Below are positions 1-10,133 of a stretch of 64,000 bases of DNA, piece after piece; the first letter of the stretch is position 1, and each line of letters opens with the position of its first letter. Origin of the DNA: JBBROS01 sp965213855. Its GTDB lineage: Bacteria > Pseudomonadota > Alphaproteobacteria > Acetobacterales > Acetobacteraceae. The translations under genes were made by a program, and so were the position numbers. The stretch covers positions 620,001 to 684,000 of the forward strand of contig CBDCAA010000011.1 in NCBI GenBank assembly GCA_965213855.1, in the 5' to 3' direction. Below the pieces are notes generated by a model. It was not told the origin of the DNA and searched no databases. It worked only from the letters and a program-made list of their open reading frames with translations.

Positions 1-504
1 GCGCTCCTGGTTGCGGAGACGGATCCCGCGCGGCGCCGGATCATGCTGGCCAACAAGGTCGAAGACATGCTGAACACGGTCGTCCGCCAAGTGGCGTTCT
101 ACCAATTCGAGACGCGCCTGCACGATGAGCGCCGGCATGGCGAGTTGCTGACGGACCGGATCGGCGAAATCTGGATGGACGTGCAGACCGAGAGCCTTGG
201 CCCGGCGTTTCACTTCACCCCGGACTACAGCGTCTATTGGTCCTACGTGCCGCACTTCATCCACTCCCCCTTCTATGTTTATGCCTACGCCTTCGGCGAC
301 TGCCTCGTGAACGCGCTCTACAGCGTGTTCCAGGGCGGCCACCCTGAGTTCGAGCGCAAGTATCTCGACATGCTCAAGGCGGGCGGCACCAAGCGGCACA
401 AGGATTTGCTTGCGCCTTTCGGGCTCGATGCATCGGACCCCGCCTTCTGGCGCCGTGGGCTGGACATCATTTCGGGGTTCATCGACGAGTTGGAGACGAC
501 GTGA
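1..504 (+). CDS. pepF: Oligoendopeptidase F (M3 family), C-terminal part
   Basis: The reading frame is open from the first base of the window, so the gene begins outside it and only about the last 167 residues are present. The visible part matches the C-terminal helical region of M3-family zinc oligopeptidases of the PepF type: a helix running AFYQFE, then FHFTPDYSVYW, then IHSPFYVYAYAFGD, a conserved stretch that lines the peptide cleft. The zinc-binding HExxH lies upstream of the window and cannot be checked. The stop codon overlaps the ATG of the ABC1-kinase gene (TGATG), so the two are probably translated together. These enzymes cleave short peptides in the cytoplasm. Confidence 0.85.
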   Translation, partial: ALLVAETDPARRRIMLANKVEDMLNTVVRQVAFYQFETRLHDERRHGELLTDRIGEIWMDVQTESLGPAFHFTPDYSVYWSYVPHFIHSPFYVYAYAFGDCLVNALYSVFQGGHPEFERKYLDMLKAGGTKRHKDLLAPFGLDASDPAFWRRGLDIISGFIDELETT

Positions 505-1853
505 TGGCTGACGGTGGACCCAACCTGTTCGGCGAGCTGCGTCGCTTCGCCCGTACCTCCGGCGCCGTTGGCGGGATCGCGGCGCGGGTCGCGGGCGAGA
601 AGGTGTTCGGGCGAACGACGAACCGGGCAGCCCATGCCGAGAACCTGAAGGCCGTGCTGGGCGGTCTGAAGGGGCCGTTGATGAAGGTCGCGCAGATCCT
701 GTCGACCATTCCGGACGTGCTGCCGCCCGAATACGCCGACGAGCTGGCGCAGCTGCAGGCCAATGCGCCGGCGATGGGCTGGAACTTCGTGCGCCGCCGA
801 ATGGCGGGCGAGCTCGGGCCGGATTGGCAGTCGCGCTTTTCGGGCTTCGGACAGGAAGCGTCGGCCGCGGCAAGTCTGGGCCAGGTGCATCGCGCGACGT
901 TGCCCGACGGGACCGACGTCGCCTGCAAGCTGCAATATCCGGATATGCCCAGCATCGTCGACGCCGATCTGCGGCAGCTGCGCATCGCCATGCAGCTGTA
1001 TAAGCGGATCGACAGCGTCATCCAGGGCGACGACATCTATACCGAGATCGCCGAACGGCTGCGCGAGGAGCTGGATTACGAGCGCGAGGCCGCGCAGATG
1101 CGGCTCTATGAGGCGATGCTGCAGCACACGCCGCAGGTGAGCGTGCCGCGGCCGATCACGGAGCTGACCACCCGGCGCTTGCTGACCATGACGTGGCTGG
1201 ACGGCGAGCCGATGCAGCGGCGCATCGACGAAGACCCGCCGCTCGAGGTCCGCAACGACATCGCCCAGGCGATGTTCCATGCCTGGTACGTGCCGTTCTA
1301 CCAATACGGCGTCATCCACGGCGATCCTCACCTCGGCAACTACCAGGTTCGGCAGGACAACGGCATCAACCTGCTCGATTTCGGCGCCATCCGGGTGTTC
1401 CCGGCGACCTTCGTCCGCGGCGTGATCGACCTGTATGAGGCAATCCGCGACGGCGACAACGCAAAGGCCCGGCACGCCTATGAGGGCTGGGGTTTCCAGG
1501 GCCTGACCAACGAGCAGATGGACGTTCTGAACCAGTGGGCGCAGTTCGTGTATGAACCGCTTCTGGACGACCGCGTGCGGCGCATCCAGGAAAACGGCGA
1601 CTCGCAATACGGTCGCAGCGTCGTGGAAAAGGTGCATGCCGGCTTGCGCCAGACCGGCGGCGTGCGCCCGCCGCGCGAGTTCGTCTTGATGGACCGCTCG
1701 GCGCTCGGCCTCGGCAGCGTCTTCCTGCGTCTGCGGGCCGAGCAGAACTGGTGCCGCATGTTCCACGAGCTGATCGAGGGCTTCGACACCGCGGCGGTTG
1801 CCGCACGCCAGTCGGCGGCACTGGCCGAGGCGGGGGTGCCCAGCGCGAGCTGA
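504..1853 (+). CDS. ABC1/AarF/UbiB-type atypical protein kinase
   Basis: A 449-residue protein with ABC1-family hallmarks in order: the KxGQ-like motif (KVAQILST, with A for G), the alanine-rich loop that replaces the glycine-rich loop (AAASLGQVHRA), the ATP-site lysine in ACKLQYP, the catalytic loop HGDPHLGNYQV, and the metal-binding DFG in LLDFGAIR. Relatives support ubiquinone synthesis or mitochondrial-type COQ8 functions, but it lacks the C-terminal membrane anchor expected of UbiB, so it is more likely a soluble ABC1 paralogue. The ATG at 504 overlaps the pepF stop; a GTG at 501 in frame would add one residue. Specific substrate unknown. Confidence 0.85.
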   Translation: MADGGPNLFGELRRFARTSGAVGGIAARVAGEKVFGRTTNRAAHAENLKAVLGGLKGPLMKVAQILSTIPDVLPPEYADELAQLQANAPAMGWNFVRRRMAGELGPDWQSRFSGFGQEASAAASLGQVHRATLPDGTDVACKLQYPDMPSIVDADLRQLRIAMQLYKRIDSVIQGDDIYTEIAERLREELDYEREAAQMRLYEAMLQHTPQVSVPRPITELTTRRLLTMTWLDGEPMQRRIDEDPPLEVRNDIAQAMFHAWYVPFYQYGVIHGDPHLGNYQVRQDNGINLLDFGAIRVFPATFVRGVIDLYEAIRDGDNAKARHAYEGWGFQGLTNEQMDVLNQWAQFVYEPLLDDRVRRIQENGDSQYGRSVVEKVHAGLRQTGGVRPPREFVLMDRSALGLGSVFLRLRAEQNWCRMFHELIEGFDTAAVAARQSAALAEAGVPSAS

Positions 1854-1931
1854 GCCTGCGATCGCTGGATGCGACGGAGTGCCGGGTGGGACGTTGCACC
1901 CCCGAACACTCAAGGGCGGCAGCGACCGATC

Positions 1932-4850
<2,919 letters not shown>

Positions 4851-4861
4851 CCGCGCGGCAC

Positions 4862-4899
4862 GGGCCTCCCGCGGCGGGACCGTGGCCGGCGGGAGGCCC
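4862..4899 (+). terminator. GC-rich hairpin after the hybrid kinase gene
   Basis: A perfect 11-bp stem (GGGCCTCCCGC at 4862-4872 pairing with 4889-4899) sits 12 bases after the kinase stop and 78 bases before pntAA. There is no clear T-run, so it may act as a terminator or as a transcript-stabilising hairpin. Confidence 0.5.
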
Positions 4900-4976
4900 A
4901 TCGGGACGCCCCGGGGCCTCTTGCGCGGGGGTCGCATGCCGGGTCATTGTGCGTGTGCTCTGGGAGGAAAAAACGC

Positions 4977-6116
4977 ATGCGCCTTGCGGTGCTCAAGGAA
5001 CGGGCCGCCGACGAAACGCGCGTCGCGGCGACACCCGACACGGTCAAGAAGCTGATGGCGCTGGGCCTCGCGGTCGCGGTCGAGTCCGGTGCCGGAGTGG
5101 CGAGCGCGATCAGCGATGCGAACTACGAAGCGGCAGGGGCCGAGCTGGCACCGGACGCCGCGGCGGCGCTGGCCGGGGCCGGCGTGGTGTTCGCGGTGCA
5201 GCTGCCCGAGGAGTCGGTGCGCGCCATGATCCCGCGTGGCGCGCTGCTGTTGTGCATCGCCAACCTCGGTGGCGACCAGGCGACCGTAGCGGCGCTGGCT
5301 TCGGCCGGCCTGGACGTGGGCGCGATGGAACTACTGCCGCGCATCACCCGCGCCCAGAGCATGGACGTGCTGAGCAGCCAGGCCAACCTGGCCGGCTACC
5401 GCGCCGTGATCGAAGGGGCGGGCGCCTTCGAACGCGGCTTCCCGATGATGATGACCGCCGCCGGCACCGTGCCCCCGGCGCGGGTGTTCGTCATCGGCGC
5501 CGGCGTCGCCGGCCTGCAGGCGATCGCGACCGCCCGGCGGCTGGGCGCGCTGGTCTCGGCGACCGATGTGCGGCCGGCCGCCAAGGAGGAGATCCGCTCG
5601 CTCGGCGCCACCTACGTCGGCGTCGACGACGAGGAGAGCGCGGGCCAGACCGGCGCCTACGCCAAGGAAATGACGGACGCGTTCCGCCAGAAGCAGGCCG
5701 AGCTGATGGCCACCACGGTCGCAAAGAACGACCTGGTGATCTGCACCGCGCTGGTGCAGGGGCGCCGCGCGCCGGTCATCGTCTCTCAGGCGATGGTCGA
5801 CAGCATGAAGCCCGGCAGCGTCGTGGTCGACATCGCCTCCGACAACGGCGGCAACTGCGCCGCGACCGTGCCGGGCGAGGCGGTGACGACAGGCAACGGC
5901 GTGAAGGTGCTCGGCTGGCGCAACTGGCCCGGGCGCATCCCGGTCGCGGCCAGCCAGCTCTATTCGCGCAACCTGCTGACCTTCCTCACCACGTTCTGGG
6001 ACAAGGCGGAGAAGCAGCCGAACCTGCCGGCCGACGACGACATCGTCCGCGGCACCATGCTGACGCGCGGCGGCCAGGTCGTCCACGCCCAGTTCCAGCC
6101 CGCGCAAGCCGCCTGA
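4977..6116 (+). CDS. pntAA: NAD(P) transhydrogenase subunit alpha 1 (NAD(H)-binding domain I)
   Basis: A 379-residue soluble domain I of proton-translocating transhydrogenase, which binds NAD(H) and exchanges hydride with the NADP(H)-binding domain III at the inner face of the membrane. The start (MRLAVLKERAADETRVAATPD) matches the alanine dehydrogenase/PNT N-terminal domain, and the Rossmann motif is VFVIGAGVAGLQAIATARR followed by an acidic Asp (ATDVRP) for NAD ribose binding. The RQD-loop-like region and the TALVQGRRAP segment are present. The start ATG has a strong GGGAGG site 10 bases upstream; an in-frame GTG at 4947 is less likely. First gene of a split three-gene transhydrogenase operon, as in Rhodospirillum. 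Confidence 0.95.
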   Translation: MRLAVLKERAADETRVAATPDTVKKLMALGLAVAVESGAGVASAISDANYEAAGAELAPDAAAALAGAGVVFAVQLPEESVRAMIPRGALLLCIANLGGDQATVAALASAGLDVGAMELLPRITRAQSMDVLSSQANLAGYRAVIEGAGAFERGFPMMMTAAGTVPPARVFVIGAGVAGLQAIATARRLGALVSATDVRPAAKEEIRSLGATYVGVDDEESAGQTGAYAKEMTDAFRQKQAELMATTVAKNDLVICTALVQGRRAPVIVSQAMVDSMKPGSVVVDIASDNGGNCAATVPGEAVTTGNGVKVLGWRNWPGRIPVAASQLYSRNLLTFLTTFWDKAEKQPNLPADDDIVRGTMLTRGGQVVHAQFQPAQAA

Positions 6117-6150
6117 CCCGCGCCAGCGCCCCCAACCGACGAGGACGTGC

Positions 6151-6576
6151 ATGAACCCCAACCTCTATGCCGACGAGGCCGTGCGCATCGCCGAGCGCGC
6201 TGCCGCCCTCGCCGACCAGCTCCGCGCCGCTTCGGCCACCGTCATGACCAGCGTCGAGCCGGTGGCGACCGCGGTGCAGCCGTTCATTTTCCTGCTGGCG
6301 ATTTTCCTGATGGCCTGCTTCGTCGGCTACTACGTCGTGTGGAACGTGACGCCGGCGCTGCATTCCCCGCTGATGGGCGTCACGAACGCCATCTCCTCGG
6401 TGATCGTCGTCGGCGCCATGCTGGCGGCCGGGCTGTCCGATGACGGCTGGGCCCGGTTCTTCGGCTTCCTCGCGGTGCTGCTCGCAAGCGTGAACATCTT
6501 CGGCGGCTTCACCGTCACGCAGCGGATGCTGTCGATGTTCCAGGCCAACAAGAAGCCCGCGGGGGCCAGGAAATGA
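6151..6576 (+). CDS. pntAB: NAD(P) transhydrogenase subunit alpha 2 (membrane domain IIa)
   Basis: A 141-residue membrane protein with an amphipathic N-terminal segment and about three hydrophobic helices (PFIFLLAIFLMACFVGYYVVW; ISSVIVVGAMLAAGL; FFGFLAVLLASVNIFGGFTV). The ending FGGFTVTQRML is the typical C-terminus of this subunit. It forms part of the proton channel together with PntB. It starts 34 bases after pntAA and overlaps pntB by four bases (ATGA), so translation of the two membrane subunits is probably coupled. Confidence 0.95.
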   Translation: MNPNLYADEAVRIAERAAALADQLRAASATVMTSVEPVATAVQPFIFLLAIFLMACFVGYYVVWNVTPALHSPLMGVTNAISSVIVVGAMLAAGLSDDGWARFFGFLAVLLASVNIFGGFTVTQRMLSMFQANKKPAGARK

Positions 6577-7979
6577 GTGCCTCGCTGACGTCGCTCGCCT
6601 ACCTCGTCGCGGCGGTCCTGTTCATCCTGGCGTTGCGCGGCCTCTCGAGCCCGGTCACGTCCCGGCAGGGCAACCTGTTCGGTATGATCGGGATGGCGAT
6701 CGCCATCGGCGCGACGCTGCTGCAGCGGGGAATGTCGAGCACTGGCTTTCTGCTGATCGTCGTCGCCATCGCGGCGGGCGGCGGCGGCGGCGTGTTCCTC
6801 GCCCGGCGCATACAGATGACGGCGCTGCCGCAATTGGTCGCCGCATTCCACTCGCTCGTTGGGCTCGCGGCCGTGTTCGTTGCCGCCGCCGCCCTGAACG
6901 CCCCGGCGGCGTTCGGCATCGGCGTGCCCGGACACATCCACACGCAGTCGCTGGTCGAGATGTCGCTCGGCCTGGCGATCGGTGCGATCACCTTTTCCGG
7001 CTCGTTGATCGCGTTCGCGAAGCTGCAGGGCATTATGAAGGGCGCGCCGATCATCTTCGCGCGCCAGCATCAGCTGAACCTGGCGCTCGGCATCCTGCTG
7101 CTGGTTCTGATCGTGCTGTTCGTCGGTGGCGGCAACCCGGTGCTGTTCTGGCTGATCGCGCTGCTGGCGCTCGGGCTCGGCTTCCTGATCATCATCCCGA
7201 TCGGCGGCGCCGACATGCCGGTCGTGGTCTCGATGCTCAACAGCTACTCCGGCTGGGCGGCCTGCGGCATCGGCTTTACCATCCAGAACCTGGCACTGAT
7301 CATCACTGGCGCGCTGGTGGGCGCCTCGGGCGCGATCCTGTCCTACATCATGTGCAAAGGCATGAACCGCAGCATTCTGAACGTGCTTCTCGGCGGCTGG
7401 GGCACCGATACGGGCGGCGCCGCCGCGGCGGTTGCGGGCGGCGAGGCGCGGGCCGTTCGTTCGGGGAACGCGGAAGACGCGGGCTTCATCATGAAGAACG
7501 CGTCCAAGGTGATCATCGTGCCGGGCTACGGCATGGCCGTCGCGCAAGCGCAGCACGCGCTGCGGGAGATGGGCGACATTCTTAAGCGCGAGGGCGTCGA
7601 GGTGAAGTACGCCATCCATCCTGTCGCCGGGCGCATGCCGGGGCATATGAACGTGCTGCTGGCCGAAGCGAATGTCCCGTACGATGAGGTTTTCGAGCTT
7701 GAGGAGATCAACAACGACTTCAGCACGGCCGACATCGCCTACGTCATCGGCGCCAACGACGTGACGAACCCGGCCGCCAAGACCGACAAGACCTCGGCCA
7801 TCTACGGCATGCCGATCCTGGACGTCGAGAAGGCCAAGACGGTGCTCTTCATCAAGCGCAGCATGGCGTCCGGCTATGCAGGCGTCGACAACGAGTTGTT
7901 CTTCCGGCCGAACACGATGATGCTGTTCGGTGACGCGAAGAAAGTGACGGAGGAGATCGTGCAGTCGCTGGGGCACTGA
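6573..7979 (+). CDS. pntB: NAD(P) transhydrogenase subunit beta (domains IIb and III)
   Basis: A 468-residue subunit. The first roughly 270 residues hold several membrane helices of domain II, including the conserved stretch ADMPVVVSMLNSYSGWAA. The C-terminal part is the NADP(H)-binding domain III with the glycine-rich GYGMAVAQAQHALREM, the AIHPVAGRMPGHMNVLLAEA region and the GANDVTNPAAKTD loop. It uses the proton gradient to drive hydride transfer from NADH to NADP+, supplying NADPH. The start overlaps pntAB (ATGA). Full length for the family. Confidence 0.96.
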   Translation: MSASLTSLAYLVAAVLFILALRGLSSPVTSRQGNLFGMIGMAIAIGATLLQRGMSSTGFLLIVVAIAAGGGGGVFLARRIQMTALPQLVAAFHSLVGLAAVFVAAAALNAPAAFGIGVPGHIHTQSLVEMSLGLAIGAITFSGSLIAFAKLQGIMKGAPIIFARQHQLNLALGILLLVLIVLFVGGGNPVLFWLIALLALGLGFLIIIPIGGADMPVVVSMLNSYSGWAACGIGFTIQNLALIITGALVGASGAILSYIMCKGMNRSILNVLLGGWGTDTGGAAAAVAGGEARAVRSGNAEDAGFIMKNASKVIIVPGYGMAVAQAQHALREMGDILKREGVEVKYAIHPVAGRMPGHMNVLLAEANVPYDEVFELEEINNDFSTADIAYVIGANDVTNPAAKTDKTSAIYGMPILDVEKAKTVLFIKRSMASGYAGVDNELFFRPNTMMLFGDAKKVTEEIVQSLGH

Positions 7980-8010
7980 CCGGGCCATCTTGGAAACTGG
8001 CGATCCCGGG
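7980..8010 (+). terminator. Imperfect hairpin after pntB
   Basis: CCGGG and ATC directly after the pntB stop can pair with GAT and CCCGG ending near 8010, with a small internal mismatch. No T-run. Possible end of the transhydrogenase operon. Confidence 0.3.
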
Positions 8011-8051
8011 GGCAAGTAGTCTAGGATGGAATGATCGGTGGAGACGACTGG

Positions 8052-8255
8052 ATGAGCGCGAAGGCGATGACCAAGGCGGAGGGCCGGGCGCCACGCCGCC
8101 GCCCCGGGCCGGGCAAGACGCCAGCGGCGGCCGCGGCGGACGAGATGACGGACGATCAGCTCTATGCGCTGCTGGATGCGCGGCTGACGGAGTTGTCGCA
8201 CAGGGTGCAGGCGGGACTGGTCCGCACGGAACGATTGCTCAAGCGTCTGGCCTGA
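8052..8255 (+). CDS. Small basic/helical hypothetical protein (67 aa), first of a tiny-gene trio
   Basis: Not recognised. The ATG at 8052 has GGTGGAG eight bases upstream, better placed than the in-frame ATG at 8031. The N-terminal half is rich in Arg, Pro and Ala and looks disordered (RAPRRRPGPGKTP). The C-terminal half (DDQLYALLDARLTELSHRV and on) is a probable amphipathic helix or short coiled coil. It is followed after three bases by another tiny frame, suggesting co-translation. No enzyme motif is visible. Confidence 0.55.
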   Translation: MSAKAMTKAEGRAPRRRPGPGKTPAAAAADEMTDDQLYALLDARLTELSHRVQAGLVRTERLLKRLA

Positions 8256-8258
8256 AGC

Positions 8259-8417
8259 GTGGCGAAGCGGCCGATCGGCGACATCCTTCGGGCGCTGGAC
8301 ATCGTCGACAAGCTGGAGCGGATGACGACGGCCCATGACGACTTGCTGACGGCGATGTTGGACCGGTTGGACGCGATCGAGCGCCGGCTGGATCAGGCGG
8401 GGCTGCCGAAGCCTTGA
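8259..8417 (+). CDS. Small helical hypothetical protein (52 aa), second of the trio
   Basis: A GTG-started frame of 52 residues. The predicted sequence runs ILRALDIVDKLERMTTAHDD and then LLTAMLDRLDAIERRLDQAG, almost entirely a heptad-like amphipathic helix. It starts three bases after the preceding small gene stops, and its TGA overlaps the TTG start of the next frame (TTGA). Family unknown; the helix could pair with the C-terminal helix of the preceding product. No typical ribosome-binding site precedes the GTG, so translation would depend on the upstream gene. Confidence 0.45.
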   Translation: MAKRPIGDILRALDIVDKLERMTTAHDDLLTAMLDRLDAIERRLDQAGLPKP

Positions 8418-8704
8418 CACACAGCGCGGCGCCGCCGGCGTGGCCGCCAGGCGTGGAGCCGATCGGCGTGGACGACCTCGATCGGCTCGGTATCGGCACC
8501 GACGACCAATTGTTCTGGGACGGCCGGCGGGTCGAAGTCAGGCGCATGCTGGACCTGACCCGGCCGCAGAAGCTGATCGCCGCGCTGGTGACGGTGTTCG
8601 CGATCCTGAGCGGCCTCGGCGGCTTCGTCACCGGCTTCAACAACGCTTCCATCTTCCTGTGTGCGCGCGACATCCACTGGCTGACTTGCCCGCCGCCGCG
8701 TTGA
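8414..8704 (+). CDS. Small single-pass membrane protein (96 aa), third of the trio
   Basis: A TTG-started frame overlapping the preceding stop by four bases. The N-terminal ~50 residues are soluble and proline-rich, with a tidy region GVDDLDRLGIGTDDQLFWDG; one clear hydrophobic helix follows (LIAALVTVFAILSGLGGFVTG), and the C-terminal tail has two cysteines (FLCARDIHWLTCPPP). The layout suggests a small membrane adaptor or regulator rather than an enzyme. Its position after two coiled-coil-like peptides suggests the three products act together. No family recognised. Confidence 0.5.
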   Translation: MTHSAAPPAWPPGVEPIGVDDLDRLGIGTDDQLFWDGRRVEVRRMLDLTRPQKLIAALVTVFAILSGLGGFVTGFNNASIFLCARDIHWLTCPPPR

Positions 8705-8720
8705 TGCGGCTCGCTGGAGG

Positions 8721-9953
8721 TCAGGCCACCGCGGCCAATTTCCCGCCGCCGAGATGCCGGGCGAGTTTGTGGCCATACCAGTCGACGAACTTGATCACGC
8801 CCGACTCCAACGCCGGCGAATAAGGCCCGGGCTCGTAGGCCGGGGAGTTCACGCCGGCCTGGTTACGCTCCACCAGCGTCGCGTCCTCGGCGTTCGTCAC
8901 GCTCCAGATCTCGCGCAACCGCTCGATGTCGTAGTCGACGCCCTCTGTCGCGTCGGCGTTCACGATCCACTTGGTCACGACCTCGGTCGTGAGCGGCGTT
9001 AGCGGCAGCATGCGCACCACCACGGCGTAGTCGCCCAGCGCATGGCTGAAGACGCTGGGATAATGAACCCAGCGCAACGACCCGACGTCATGGTGGGGAA
9101 CGTGCCCCAGCAACTTCGCCACTGCGGGGCGGCCGTCGGCGGTGGTGGAGACGCCGCCGTTGGTGAACGGCAGGCGAGTTGCGCGGAAGTCGGGGCCCTC
9201 CGCGATCTGGCTCGGTATGCCGCAAGCCTCCATGCGGGCCCAATACTCGCGGATCAATTCATTGTCTTCGGGCCGTTTGGAATCATAGATGTCGAGGAAG
9301 TATTTCATCAACGGCCGGTGCTGCGCCGCGCAGTGGTAGCACTCGCGGCTGTTCTCCATCATCAGCTTCCAGTTCCCTTGCACGACGATGCGTTCCTCGT
9401 GCGCGACCTTGCCCTGGGCGAGTGCATGCGGAGCAAGCAACGGGGCCACGGCGTCGGCATAGGGCGACAAGTCCGGCGCGTGCTCGGCCAGGCAGACGAA
9501 CACCGTCCCGCCGACCGCGCGAACGTGCACCGGCTTGAGCCCGTGCCGGCTCCGGTCGAAGTCATCCGGCATGTAGGCAGCCCAGGCCAGGCTGCCGTCC
9601 AAACGGTAGGACCAGCGATGATAGGGGCAGACCAACCCGTTTGCAGTGCCGCATCGCGCATCGAGGATGCGGGACCCGCGATGCCGGCAGGTGTTGTGGA
9701 ACGCACGCAGGACGCCGTTCCCGTCCCGTAGCACGATGATCGGCCAGGCCCCGACCTGCACGGTGATGAACCGGCCCGGCCCGGCCACCTCGCACTCGGC
9801 GCCGACGCAGAGCCACTCGCGCGCGAAGACCGCCGCCATGTCCACCTCGAACAGCTGCGGGTCGGTGTAGAAGAAGCGCGGCAGGCTGTGGCCACGCGGG
9901 CGGGCGTGCAGCCGGGCCAGGATGTCGGCCGAGAGCGCCGCGGGGTCCGTCAT
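8721..9953 (-). CDS. Rieske non-heme iron oxygenase, alpha subunit (betaine/carnitine-demethylase type)
   Basis: A 410-residue ring-hydroxylating-type oxygenase. The Rieske [2Fe-2S] ligands are Cys89-x-His91 and Cys109-x2-His112. The catalytic iron site is ENSRECYHCAAQH with His207 and His212. The ECYHC form, with Glu204 at the place where aromatic dioxygenases usually carry the bridging Asp, is what is known from carnitine oxygenase CntA and glycine betaine monooxygenase GbcA, so a quaternary amine (betaine, stachydrine, carnitine-like) is a better guess than an aromatic ring. No reductase gene is adjacent, so electrons must come from elsewhere. It is separated from flhA by 180 bases and probably has its own promoter. 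Confidence 0.88.
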   Translation of the reverse strand: MTDPAALSADILARLHARPRGHSLPRFFYTDPQLFEVDMAAVFAREWLCVGAECEVAGPGRFITVQVGAWPIIVLRDGNGVLRAFHNTCRHRGSRILDARCGTANGLVCPYHRWSYRLDGSLAWAAYMPDDFDRSRHGLKPVHVRAVGGTVFVCLAEHAPDLSPYADAVAPLLAPHALAQGKVAHEERIVVQGNWKLMMENSRECYHCAAQHRPLMKYFLDIYDSKRPEDNELIREYWARMEACGIPSQIAEGPDFRATRLPFTNGGVSTTADGRPAVAKLLGHVPHHDVGSLRWVHYPSVFSHALGDYAVVVRMLPLTPLTTEVVTKWIVNADATEGVDYDIERLREIWSVTNAEDATLVERNQAGVNSPAYEPGPYSPALESGVIKFVDWYGHKLARHLGGGKLAAVA

Positions 9954-10046
9954 GGCTCATCCTCGAGATCGTGGGTTCGTGCGACAGCGGCGGAGGCGTG
10001 AGCCGGCTACTCGGGTATGGCAGACAATGGGCTGCCCGTCAGTGGT

Positions 10047-10062
10047 GACCTGTCTTCAGGTC
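10047..10062. other. Perfect short palindrome between flhA and the Rieske gene
   Basis: GACCTG-TCTT-CAGGTC is a perfect 6-bp inverted repeat about 95 bases upstream of the oxygenase start and 70 bases after the flhA stop. It could be a regulator site or a weak hairpin; nothing else is seen in this 180-base gap. Confidence 0.25.
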
Positions 10063-10133
10063 CCAAGACGGAACCTGAGCCGGCGCGTCGCATCCGGCCG
10101 AAGTGATGCGTGCTGCCGTTGTCTCGCCGGGCT

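Noticed and set aside
6330..8420. Long minus-strand open frame (696 codons) opposite pntAB-pntB
   Set aside because: Antisense to well-conserved transhydrogenase genes; product is Arg/His/Gln-rich without recognisable domains.
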